Source of the DNA: Capnocytophaga canimorsus
GTDB lineage: Bacteria > Bacteroidota > Bacteroidia > Flavobacteriales > Flavobacteriaceae
NCBI RefSeq assembly: GCF_002302565.1
Contig: NZ_CP022382.1
Span: 2,350,276 to 2,414,275, forward strand
Reading direction: 5' to 3'
Length of the DNA: 64,000 nucleotides
In this document: positions 42,180-50,702 of the stretch, piece by piece
Layout of the letters: every line of letters begins with the position of its first letter
Position numbering within the stretch: the stretch's first letter is position 1
Notes under the pieces: generated by a model
What the model saw: the letters and a program-made list of their open reading frames with translations, nothing else
Database searches by the model: none
Told to the model about the DNA's origin: nothing
Position numbers and translations under genes: made by a program

Positions 42180-43613
42180 ATGGGATTTGTTTTTAAACAA
42201 TCATTGAAAAATATTTTGACCACTTATTTAGGTTTTGCCATAGGAGCGATAAACACCTTGTTTTTGTTTACTTACTTTTTGAGTAAATCACAATACGGCT
42301 TGGTCAGTTATATCACCTCTACGGCTACCATTTTATCTCCCCTAATCGCCTTTGGCGTGCATCAGACCTACATTCGCTTTTATGCCACCTATGATAATAC
42401 TAATGAGCGGTCACGATTTAATTTTATGCTTTTTTTACTGCCTTGGGCTGTCATTATTCCATTGGTTTTTGTAGGATATTTAAGCTATGAGCACTTGGTG
42501 GCTTGGCTTTCTTCAAAAAATGCCGAAGTGGGCAACTACCTGCCAGTAATCTTTTTTACGGGGATTACTATGGCTTATTTTGAAATAGGATATGCTTGGG
42601 CAAGAGTACAGTTACAAACTGTCGCAGGAAATTTTTTAAAGGAAGTTTTTCATCGTGTGGGGATATTATTACTGCTTGTGGCTTTTTATTTCAAGTTGAT
42701 GACTTTTGAGATATTAGTACAAGGCGTGTTTTGGGTGTATTTTCTGCGGATGATTTGTATGTTTGTTTTGGTATTTTTTATGGTTCGACCTCAGTTTCAT
42801 ATAGGATTTCCTTCTAACAAACATTCGGTATTGTGGTATAGCGCATTTGTAGTGCTTTCGGGGTCTGTGGCAACCTTGTTGGTGGATATTGATAAGTTTA
42901 TGCTCAATCAGTACGTAGCCCTCCCTGATATTGCTATTTACAATGTGGCTATTTTTTCGGCAACGGTTGTAGTAATCCCTTACAGAGCGGTTTACCAAAT
43001 AGTTAGTCCGCTTGTAGCTCAATGGCTACACCAAAACAAAATCAACGAAATACACCAACTATATCACAGGAGTACTTTGGGGGTATTTGCTTTTAGTATG
43101 CTAATTTTTGTACTTATTGTCACTAATGCTCGTCAAATGTACGCATTATTGCCTGACCCAGCTTATGAGCAAGGTCTGTGGGTGCTGATAATTATCGCTT
43201 GTGTAAAACTCTCCGATGCCTTAACAGGAGTTAATAATGCGCTACTATTTAATTCAGCATATTACAGATATATCCTACTTTTAGGGATTTTATTACTCAT
43301 AACAACAGTATTACTAAATATTTGGCTCATTCCTAAATACGGAATTAATGGCTCAGCAGTAGCAACCTTTATTGCGTTTATTGTATATAATATGTTAAAA
43401 ATAAGTCTAGTATGTGCAAAATTTAGGTTGCAGCCTTTTAGTAAAACAATAATACAAATCATTTTTATAGGTGCAATACTAACGCTTATCGGGTATTTTT
43501 GGGATTTCTCTTTTGCCAATCCTCTCATAAATATCCTATTAAAATCAATTCTTATTCTAATACTAACTTTTCCTTTACTAAAAAAGATAAAATCCGAAAT
43601 TTCTCATCTCTAG
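42180..43613 (+). CDS. Oligosaccharide flippase / polysaccharide biosynthesis membrane protein
   Basis: A 477-residue integral membrane protein with about 12-14 hydrophobic segments of the MOP/Wzx type, for example FAIGAINTLFLFTYFLS, the paired VLSGSVATLLVDIDKFMLNQ and the C-terminal IPKYGINGSAVATFIAF block. Such proteins move lipid-linked oligosaccharides across the inner membrane for surface-polysaccharide assembly. No glycosyltransferases are adjacent, so the substrate is unknown. It is alone on this strand, between two leftward groups. Confidence 0.85.
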   Translation: MGFVFKQSLKNILTTYLGFAIGAINTLFLFTYFLSKSQYGLVSYITSTATILSPLIAFGVHQTYIRFYATYDNTNERSRFNFMLFLLPWAVIIPLVFVGYLSYEHLVAWLSSKNAEVGNYLPVIFFTGITMAYFEIGYAWARVQLQTVAGNFLKEVFHRVGILLLLVAFYFKLMTFEILVQGVFWVYFLRMICMFVLVFFMVRPQFHIGFPSNKHSVLWYSAFVVLSGSVATLLVDIDKFMLNQYVALPDIAIYNVAIFSATVVVIPYRAVYQIVSPLVAQWLHQNKINEIHQLYHRSTLGVFAFSMLIFVLIVTNARQMYALLPDPAYEQGLWVLIIIACVKLSDALTGVNNALLFNSAYYRYILLLGILLLITTVLLNIWLIPKYGINGSAVATFIAFIVYNMLKISLVCAKFRLQPFSKTIIQIIFIGAILTLIGYFWDFSFANPLINILLKSILILILTFPLLKKIKSEISHL

Positions 43614-43618
43614 AAAGG

Positions 43619-43653
43619 ATCAAATACCAAATACTAAGTATCAAGTATCAAGA
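43619..43653. repeat. Five-unit degenerate heptamer repeat
   Basis: ATCAAAT, ACCAAAT, ACTAAGT, ATCAAGT and ATCAAGA follow each other in the convergent gap after the flippase gene. It also contains the small palindrome ATACTAAGTAT. No function is known. Confidence 0.5.
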
Positions 43654-43695
43654 TAGAAACATATCCCTAATCGTTTAATTTTTTTAATCCTCAAT

Positions 43696-44988
43696 TTAAT
43701 ATTTAAGCCATTTCCAAATTTCCTTATAACTTGCTTTTTTACCATACATCAAAATGCCGATACGATATATTTTGGAGGCAATACCTATGATTATCAAAAA
43801 GGTAGCGTATAGTGTCAGTAGTGAAATTAGTATTTCCCACCAACTTACCCCAAAAGGAATACGCATAAGCATTACCACTGGCGAGGTAAACGGAATGTAT
43901 GAAAAAATTACTGAAATAGTGCCGTGAGGTTCCTCAATTACAGTGAAAATCCCTACGTAAATAGCTAATATTAAAGGAAGTAAAATAGGGAACATAAATT
44001 GCTGAGTATCTGTTTCATTATCCACAGCTGCACCAACGGCAGCATAAAGGGCGCTGTATAGAAGAAATCCTCCTGAAAAGTACAACAAAAATGAAACAAA
44101 CATATTCATAAACGGAAATTTGAAAAATTCTACCAAAATTTCGGAGATTAGGCGGTCTGTACCCGATTTTGCCATCAGTATTTCATTGGTGGAAGACGGA
44201 CTTACATTGAAAAACGAAGTCAGAATGGTCATCAAGAATCCTCCAAAAATCATCCATATTAGAAATTGAGTTACCCCAACAAGTGAAGTTCCCAGAATTT
44301 TTCCCATCATCAATTGAAAAGGTTTTACTGACGAAATGATAATTTCAATGATTCGATTGTTTTTCTCTTCAATCACGCTACGCATAATCATATTTCCGTA
44401 GATGATAATGAACATAAAAAGCAAATATCCAGCGACCCCTCCAAAAAACAAATTGATAAAACTACTTAGCTCGGTGGTTTTCTCGCCACTGAAATTTGCC
44501 AATAGTATGTCAATGCGTACTTTAGCGGATTCTATTTGAGCATTATCAATACCTTTTTGGGTAAGATTGATTTGAAAAATCTGGTTTTCAATATCTTCAG
44601 TGATATCTCGAATTAGTGAAAAATTTGGCGAATCGTTAGAAAAGAATTCAATGTTAGATTGCCAAAGGCTATCCTTCGTATCAGGAATATACAATAATCC
44701 GTATGCGTTTTCTTGTTGAACCAAAGCCTTAGCTTGGTCGGTATTTTTATCTGCTAAATATTGATATTCAATATCAGAAGAATTTTTGAAAGTTTGTGAA
44801 AAATAACCGCTTCTGTCTAAAACCATAATTTTTTTGGTTTTCCCGCTGTTATTCACATTAGTAAGATACCCGATAAGCAACCCAAATAAAATCATAATAA
44901 TTGGGCTGACGAAAGTCATTATTATAAACGATTTATTGCGAATTTTATTCAGATATTCTCTTTTTAAGATCAGTTTAAGATTTTTCAT
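43696..44988 (-). CDS. ABC-2 type transporter permease (NatB-like)
   Basis: A 430-residue membrane subunit with an N-terminal span (SFIIMTFVSPIIMILFGLLIGYL), a large extracytoplasmic domain (about 45-180) and five or six C-terminal spans, the layout of NatB/YhaP exporters. It overlaps the ATPase gene by four bases (ATGA), so they form one complex. Likely an efflux system; NatAB exports sodium in Bacillus, but the substrate here cannot be read from sequence. Confidence 0.88.
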   Translation of the reverse strand: MKNLKLILKREYLNKIRNKSFIIMTFVSPIIMILFGLLIGYLTNVNNSGKTKKIMVLDRSGYFSQTFKNSSDIEYQYLADKNTDQAKALVQQENAYGLLYIPDTKDSLWQSNIEFFSNDSPNFSLIRDITEDIENQIFQINLTQKGIDNAQIESAKVRIDILLANFSGEKTTELSSFINLFFGGVAGYLLFMFIIIYGNMIMRSVIEEKNNRIIEIIISSVKPFQLMMGKILGTSLVGVTQFLIWMIFGGFLMTILTSFFNVSPSSTNEILMAKSGTDRLISEILVEFFKFPFMNMFVSFLLYFSGGFLLYSALYAAVGAAVDNETDTQQFMFPILLPLILAIYVGIFTVIEEPHGTISVIFSYIPFTSPVVMLMRIPFGVSWWEILISLLTLYATFLIIIGIASKIYRIGILMYGKKASYKEIWKWLKY

Positions 44989-45926
44989 AGATTAGAAGAC
45001 GTTTTTTTATGAATGGAATTGATGAAAATTTCATTAGCTGAAGGGATTACCTCTACAAAATGTGTGATTTCTGCCTTTGAGGAAAGTAATTGCAATAAGT
45101 GATTAGGCGACTGATTTTCACCAATATGAATGTTTAACTTCAATTCATCGTACAAACTTTTAAAATAAGCAGGAGTAACATTTAGGTGTTGTTTTAACTC
45201 ATTTAAAAGTGATTCTTTATTTTGGGTTTTAAGTCCTACTTGAAAAATATTCTGTTTGAATTGTCTTTTAATATCGAGGAGTTTTCCGTCCAGAATTTTT
45301 TCTGATTTATGAATTAAAGCGATATAATCACAAAGTTCTTCCACCGATTCCATACGATGGGTGGAAAAAATAATGGTGGCACCTTGTTCTCGCAAATATA
45401 AAATTTCATCTTTGATAATGTTAGCGTTGATGGGATCAAAGCCGCTGAAAGGTTCGTCAAAAATGAGTAACTTGGGCTGATGTAGTACCGTTACCATAAA
45501 CTGAATTTTTTGTGCCATTCCTTTGGAGAGCTCTTGCACTTTTTTATTCCACCAATCGCCAATTTCTAATCGATCAAACCAAAATTTTAGTCTGGTTTTA
45601 GCTTCATTCTTTGAAAGTCCTTTGAGTTGAGCCAGATAAAGTGCTTGTTCGCCCACTTTCATATTTTTATACAGCCCTCTCTCTTCGGGCAAATACCCAA
45701 TTTGAGCAACGTGTTTGCTTTGAAGCGGTTCTCCGTCAAAGAAAATTTTTCCCGTGTCGGGAAATGTGATTTGATTGATGATCCGGATAAATGAGGTTTT
45801 TCCTGCACCATTGGGTCCTAACAAACCAAAAATACTCCCTTTAGGAATGTTTAGCGAAACCTCTTTGAGTGCGGTATGATTTCCGTATTTTTTGCCGATA
45901 TTTTCGGCAGTTAACATATAATTCAT
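44985..45926 (-). CDS. ABC transporter ATP-binding protein (NatA-like)
   Basis: The 313-residue ATPase of the exporter with Walker A LLGPNGAGKTSFIRI (about 34-48), Q loop IGYLPEERGLY, signature LSKGMAQKIQ, Walker B LLIFDEPFSGFDP and H loop STHRM. An accessory C-terminal domain (DUF4162-like, about 215-313) follows. ATG 45926 gives MNYMLTAENI; ATG 45917 is an alternative. The tex gene lies 21 bp upstream. Confidence 0.92.
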   Translation of the reverse strand: MNYMLTAENIGKKYGNHTALKEVSLNIPKGSIFGLLGPNGAGKTSFIRIINQITFPDTGKIFFDGEPLQSKHVAQIGYLPEERGLYKNMKVGEQALYLAQLKGLSKNEAKTRLKFWFDRLEIGDWWNKKVQELSKGMAQKIQFMVTVLHQPKLLIFDEPFSGFDPINANIIKDEILYLREQGATIIFSTHRMESVEELCDYIALIHKSEKILDGKLLDIKRQFKQNIFQVGLKTQNKESLLNELKQHLNVTPAYFKSLYDELKLNIHIGENQSPNHLLQLLSSKAEITHFVEVIPSANEIFINSIHKKTSSNL

Positions 45927-45947
45927 ATACTAATTGAGCTGTTATAT

Positions 45948-48080
45948 TTATACGAAATTTTCAAGTTTTAAAGCAATACGTCTGCGTTGTTCATCTTTTT
46001 CAATAACCTTTACCATAACGTGTTGATGGAGTTTTACTACTTCATTTACGTCGGCAACGTATCCTTCTTTGAGTTGCGAAATGTGTATTAGTCCGCTTTC
46101 TTTAATGCCGATATCTACAAAGCAACCAAAAGCCGTAATATTATTGACAATACCTGCAAGTAACATTCCCTCACGTACATCGTCAAAAGTTTTTACATTG
46201 GGGTCGAATTCAAAAATTTTTACTGATTTTCGAGGGTCTATACCTGGTTTTTCTAGTTCTTTGAGTAGATCTTTCAGATACATCGTTCCAACATCATCAT
46301 TTATATATCTTTGAATGTCAATTTGAGCGATAGCTGAGGTATTTCCTATTAAGGCTTCGGAGGAAATTTTTAAATCCGATGCCATTTGTTCTATAATGGG
46401 ATAGGCTTCGGGGTGTACTGCCGAATTGTCTAACCGATTTTTTCCGTTGTGAATACGTAAAAAAGCCACAGCTTGTTGATATGCTTTTTCTCCTAATCGA
46501 GGTACGTTTAAAAGTTCTTTCCGCTGGGTAAAAGCCCCATTTTCAGAACGATATTTCACAATATTTTCTGCCATTTTTTCGCCAATTCCCGAAACATAAG
46601 CCAGTAATTCTTTTCCTGCCGTATTTAGGTTTATTCCTACTGAATTGACACAATGCGCCACTACGGCATCTAATTCTTCTTTTAGTTTGGTAGGATTTAC
46701 ATCGTGTTGGTATTGCCCTACGCCAATGGCTTTGGGGTCGATTTTGACTAGTTCAGCCAAAGGGTCAGCAAGTCGGCGACCTATTGAAACTGCACCGCGT
46801 ACGGTAACATCGTAAGTTGGAAATTCTTCACGCGCAATTTTAGATGCTGAATATACTGAGGCTCCTGCTTCGTTCACCACAAAAACTTGCAACGGACGGT
46901 CAAAAGCGATTTTTTTGACAAACCATTCTGTTTCACGCGAGGCTGTTCCGTTGCCAATGGCAATTGCTTCTATTTGATAGGCGTTTACCATTGATTTTAA
47001 TTTTTTCATCGCCATAGTTAGGTCTTTTTGCGGCGGATGCGGATAGAGGGTTTCATTGTGTAACAAATCGCCTTTTTGGTCTAAACAAACCACTTTGCAT
47101 CCAGTTTTAAATCCTGGGTCGATGGCTAAAATCCGTTTTTCGCCTAAGGGAGAAGCCAGTAAAAGTTGTTTGAGGTTTTCGGCAAAAATGGCTATGGCTT
47201 TGCTGTCGGCTTGTTCTTTGGCTTCTTGTAAAACCTCATTGGCTATAGAGGGCGAAAGTAAACGTTTATAACTGTCAGCAATGGTATCAGATAGAAAATC
47301 AGCGACTTCACCACTGCTTTTTATGATGTTTTTTTCGATAAAGTCTAAGGCTTCATCGGTATTGATTTCAATTTTTAAACGAACAAACCCTTCACTTTCA
47401 GCGCGGAGCATTGCCAAAATACGATGCGACGGGGCTTTCATCAAATGTTCTTCCCAATCAAAATACATCATAAATTTCTGAGCCTCATTATCTTCTGATT
47501 TATTTTTTATTACTTGTGATATGATATTGGCATTGCGCTGAAACATTCGCCGAAGTGTTTTTCGTATAAACAAATTTTCGCTAATCCATTCAGCAATAAT
47601 GTCTGAAGCTCCTTCGAGCGCTTGTTTTTCGGAGAGAACTTGGTTGGAAATAAATTTCGTAGCTTCTCCTTGTACATCTTTAGTTCGCTGAGCCATAATG
47701 GTTTTAGCTAAAGGCTCTAATCCTTTTTCTTTGGCTACATCACCTCGCGTTTTTTTTCTCTTTTTGAAAGGCAGATACAAATCTTCCAATTCACTCAAAA
47801 TGAAAGTGTTTTCTATTTTTGATTTTAGTGTATCGGTTAATTTTCCTTGCTCTTCAATGGCCGTAAAGATGGTGGTTTTTCGTTTTAAAATATTTTCATA
47901 ATCGGTTTGCGCTTTGGCTATTTGCCCAATGGCAATTTCATCTAAATTTTCGGTCTTGTCTTTGCGATAACGTGCAATAAAGGGAATGGTACATCCTTGC
48001 GAAAGTAATGACAAGGTATGTTCTATTTGTTTTTCCCTAAGTGAATGATATTGATTTTGAATATATTGTATGTTATTCAT
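45948..48080 (-). CDS. tex: RNA-binding transcription accessory protein Tex
   Basis: A 710-residue multi-domain nucleic-acid-binding protein: N-terminal helical Tex domain (FIARYRKDKT, PFKKRKKTRG), YqgF-like RNase H fold (ILAIDPGFKTGCKVV), helix-hairpin-helix region (NTAGKELLAYVSGIGEKMAENIV) and a C-terminal S1 domain (EGMLLAGIVNNITAFGCFVDIGIKESGLIHISQL). It is conserved across bacteria and linked to transcription and RNA turnover. It is followed by the ABC exporter genes and preceded by a DUF4349 lipoprotein gene 10 bp upstream. Confidence 0.95.
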   Translation of the reverse strand: MNNIQYIQNQYHSLREKQIEHTLSLLSQGCTIPFIARYRKDKTENLDEIAIGQIAKAQTDYENILKRKTTIFTAIEEQGKLTDTLKSKIENTFILSELEDLYLPFKKRKKTRGDVAKEKGLEPLAKTIMAQRTKDVQGEATKFISNQVLSEKQALEGASDIIAEWISENLFIRKTLRRMFQRNANIISQVIKNKSEDNEAQKFMMYFDWEEHLMKAPSHRILAMLRAESEGFVRLKIEINTDEALDFIEKNIIKSSGEVADFLSDTIADSYKRLLSPSIANEVLQEAKEQADSKAIAIFAENLKQLLLASPLGEKRILAIDPGFKTGCKVVCLDQKGDLLHNETLYPHPPQKDLTMAMKKLKSMVNAYQIEAIAIGNGTASRETEWFVKKIAFDRPLQVFVVNEAGASVYSASKIAREEFPTYDVTVRGAVSIGRRLADPLAELVKIDPKAIGVGQYQHDVNPTKLKEELDAVVAHCVNSVGINLNTAGKELLAYVSGIGEKMAENIVKYRSENGAFTQRKELLNVPRLGEKAYQQAVAFLRIHNGKNRLDNSAVHPEAYPIIEQMASDLKISSEALIGNTSAIAQIDIQRYINDDVGTMYLKDLLKELEKPGIDPRKSVKIFEFDPNVKTFDDVREGMLLAGIVNNITAFGCFVDIGIKESGLIHISQLKEGYVADVNEVVKLHQHVMVKVIEKDEQRRRIALKLENFV

Positions 48081-48090
48081 TTTCTTTTAC

Positions 48091-48891
48091 TTATAGCTTT
48101 TGTTTTTTGTTTTTGCGTTTTAGCGTGTAAAAAACAGTTAATAAAATTCCGATTAGCACGATAAAAAACACCCACAAATGCGAAATGGCAATGATGAATT
48201 CTCCGAACATATCAGCCCCATCGGTAAAGGCTTCTTTCCATTTTTTCCAGAAGGAATCACCCACTTGGGTTTTTGAGGTCTCCGAAAAGTAACGTAAGTT
48301 AATTAAACTATACTTAGTATTGTGTTCCAGATATTTAAGTCTGCCCTCAGTGCTTTCTATTTCTGTTCGGATTTCATTGATTGCTCTTTGAATTTCTAAG
48401 ATTTCTTCTATCGTTTTTGATTTTTTTAACAAATCGGTATAAACAGCTTCTAATTCCTTTTTGTTTTTGATACGAGCCTGAACATCAATAAATTGAGAAG
48501 TTACATTTTCCGTTGAAATACGTTGGCTAATAATGGTTTCTGCCTTTGATTTTATTTTTTGAAGATACTGATCAAAATTTTTGGCTGGGATATACACCTG
48601 AGTTGAATTATCATACTCATTAATTTCTTGTTCTTGTATATATCCTTGATAATCATTAGTTAATTGGATGATAAACTGCTCGGTTTCGGACAAATCTTTC
48701 ACCGAAAAACGCAGACTGGCATTTCGTATGATTTTTTGTGCATCTATTTGTGCATTTTCATCAAGTAAAGTCGCTTCAACATCTTCCTGTAAATCATTAG
48801 ATTCATAGGCAAACAATTGATTATCAGTTTTGTTTTTACCGCAAGAAAGCAACAATCCTGCGAAAATCAGGAGATAAATATATTTTTTCAT
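48091..48891 (-). CDS. DUF4349 domain lipoprotein
   Basis: A 266-residue protein with a lipoprotein signal (Cys17 in LLLSC|GKNKTDN). It has a DUF4349 region (about 50-225: RNASLRFSVKDLSETEQFI, YIPAKNFDQYLQKIK, VTSQFIDVQARIKNKKELE with a coiled coil near 135-180) and a C-terminal transmembrane helix (AISHLWVFFIVLIGILLTVFY) with a basic tail. Function unknown. A TACATTTG -7 box lies 17 bp upstream. It may be co-transcribed with tex. Confidence 0.85.
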   Translation of the reverse strand: MKKYIYLLIFAGLLLSCGKNKTDNQLFAYESNDLQEDVEATLLDENAQIDAQKIIRNASLRFSVKDLSETEQFIIQLTNDYQGYIQEQEINEYDNSTQVYIPAKNFDQYLQKIKSKAETIISQRISTENVTSQFIDVQARIKNKKELEAVYTDLLKKSKTIEEILEIQRAINEIRTEIESTEGRLKYLEHNTKYSLINLRYFSETSKTQVGDSFWKKWKEAFTDGADMFGEFIIAISHLWVFFIVLIGILLTVFYTLKRKNKKQKL

Positions 48892-48907
48892 ACAAAAATG
48901 GTTTTGG

Positions 48908-48915
48908 CAAATGTA
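48908..48915 (-). promoter_or_regulatory. -7 box of DUF4349 gene
   Basis: CAAATGTA is TACATTTG on the minus strand, a full TAnnTTTG match 17 bp ahead of the start. Confidence 0.5.
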
Positions 48916-48974
48916 GGTATTTATTCAAAAAATTCTAAAAAATAATGGAAAAAGCGTCTTTATTTCTAAAAAAG

Positions 48975-49748
48975 TTATTGAAATTCTATCGGATTAGTGT
49001 GTTTGTACTGATAATCTAATTCTTGAGAGCATAAAGTCCCTAATATTATTCTACCTTGATTCATTATAGGAGAATAGTTGTTGATTATTTTATTTTGATA
49101 ATCAATAATTTGTTTCTTTGTAGGATGTAAAGGAGCCACAATATTGTACGTTTTGCCAACGAAATGTTTTAATATCATTTTTTCTACAATTAGACTCACG
49201 TCTTCGTAATGTACGTGATTGACAGCTTGGTCAAGGTTCGACACTTTGTATTTGCTTAACATACGTGTACCGCCCATCAGTCCACCTAAACGCAAAATAT
49301 TGATTTGAGGAAATTGTTTCTTAAACTGATTTTCAATATACAACATATTCTGATGAAGTTGTTCGTCTTGGAAAGTATGTTCTGAAATAGGTTGCTCAAC
49401 TTGCGGATAAATCCCTATTGAACTCATCAAAAAAATGGATTTATTATAATTGCTTATAAAGCGCAACATATTTTGAAATTTGTTTTCAAGTCGTTTTATG
49501 TCAGTGTTTTTTGAAAAAGGAATGGTAATGATAATCGTTTCTAATTCTTGAAGGCATTCCCATATTTTTGTTTTTTCCAGTGTGTATTCTTCAGGGAAAA
49601 ATATTTGTGTCGCCTCAAATCCCATCGTTTGCAAAGTAATTTGTTTTTCGACAGAAGTGGTGGTTGTAAAAACCTTATTTTCAGAAGCAAAATGTTTTGC
49701 TAGATGCAAGCCTAACCAACCACAACCAATAATTCCTATTTTATTCAT
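48975..49748 (-). CDS. NAD(P)-dependent epimerase/dehydratase-like protein (YeeZ-type)
   Basis: A 257-residue Rossmann-fold protein with the dinucleotide site IGIIGCGWLGLHLA (4-17), a following beta-alpha unit ending TTTSVEKQ, and SSIGIYPQVEQPISE, which resembles the extended SDR active-site region although the usual YxxxK is not clear. It resembles E. coli YeeZ. Substrate unknown. I chose ATG 49748 (MNKIGIIG); the open frame extends 15 codons upstream but crosses no conserved sequence. Confidence 0.8.
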   Translation of the reverse strand: MNKIGIIGCGWLGLHLAKHFASENKVFTTTTSVEKQITLQTMGFEATQIFFPEEYTLEKTKIWECLQELETIIITIPFSKNTDIKRLENKFQNMLRFISNYNKSIFLMSSIGIYPQVEQPISEHTFQDEQLHQNMLYIENQFKKQFPQINILRLGGLMGGTRMLSKYKVSNLDQAVNHVHYEDVSLIVEKMILKHFVGKTYNIVAPLHPTKKQIIDYQNKIINNYSPIMNQGRIILGTLCSQELDYQYKHTNPIEFQ

Positions 49749-49790
49749 AATTCTGAATCTTTTTGTAAAAAAATATATAATCTGTAAAGC

Positions 49791-49798
49791 CAAATGTA
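49791..49798 (-). promoter_or_regulatory. -7 box of YeeZ-like gene
   Basis: CAAATGTA is TACATTTG on the minus strand. It lies 42 bp ahead of ATG 49748 and overlaps the start of the longer frame (49793), supporting the shorter protein. Confidence 0.5.
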
Positions 49799-49922
49799 AC
49801 CTTTTTTGAGTTGAAAATATATTTTTCTTTAAAATTTTGATGAATTTGTGCCATTTAAAAATTTCTGATTAAAACTAACAATAATTTTTTCTGTATCTTT
49901 ACCCGCAAATTTAGTCAAAAGT

Positions 49923-50606
49923 ATGGAAACGCCTATCTTACAATTACATAATGTTTCAGTATTTCAGAATGCTAATCTGATACTTTCCAACGTAAATCTG
50001 ACCATTAAAAAAGGAGAATTGGTATATTTGATTGGAAAGACAGGAACTGGAAAAAGTAGTTTGATGAAGCTACTCTATGGCGATTTACCACTCAAAAGTG
50101 GGGAAGGGAGCGTGGTGGACTTTGATTTGAAAACACTTCAAGAAAAGCAAATACCTTTTCTTAGACGCAAATTAGGAGTGGTTTTTCAAGACTTTAAATT
50201 ACTTGCTGACCGTAATGTTTACGATAATTTAGCTTTTGTGCTTCGGGCTACTGGTTGGAAAGAAACCAAGCAGATTCAAAACCGAATCAAAGAAGTATTG
50301 GTTAAGGTAAAAATGCACACCAAAGCTTTCAAATATCCTCACGAACTTTCAGGAGGGGAGCAGCAACGTGTTGCCATTGCTAGAGCTTTACTTAACGACC
50401 CTGAACTGATTTTAGCTGACGAACCCACAGGAAATCTTGACCCTGAAACCAGCGTGGAAATTATGCGGGTATTGCAAGAAATCAATACTTCAGGGCGAAC
50501 CATTCTGATGGCAACTCACGACTATACCCTCATTCTTAAATTTCCTTCCAGAACGCTCAAATGCGAAGGAGAAAAAGTATTTGAAGTTATCCAGCGTACC
50601 GTATAG
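49923..50606 (+). CDS. ftsE: Cell division ATP-binding protein FtsE
   Basis: ATPase that with FtsX couples the divisome to periplasmic peptidoglycan hydrolysis. The 227 residues carry Walker [17 protein letters not shown] (36-51), Q loop [17 protein letters not shown], signature [15 protein letters not shown], Walker [15 protein letters not shown] and the H loop ATHDY; the QDFKLL block is characteristic of FtsE. ftsX is not adjacent. An M23 peptidase gene follows 96 bp downstream. A weak -7 box TATCTTTA lies at 49894-49901. Confidence 0.9.
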   Translation: METPILQLHNVSVFQNANLILSNVNLTIKKGELVYLIGKTGTGKSSLMKLLYGDLPLKSGEGSVVDFDLKTLQEKQIPFLRRKLGVVFQDFKLLADRNVYDNLAFVLRATGWKETKQIQNRIKEVLVKVKMHTKAFKYPHELSGGEQQRVAIARALLNDPELILADEPTGNLDPETSVEIMRVLQEINTSGRTILMATHDYTLILKFPSRTLKCEGEKVFEVIQRTV

Positions 50607-50702
50607 TCCTCCACCATTTTATAGGCTCTTAAAAAATACATAGCTTTTGCCTTTTAAAATATTCATTTAAAACAAATAAAAAACGATTTATATCTATTAT
50701 CA

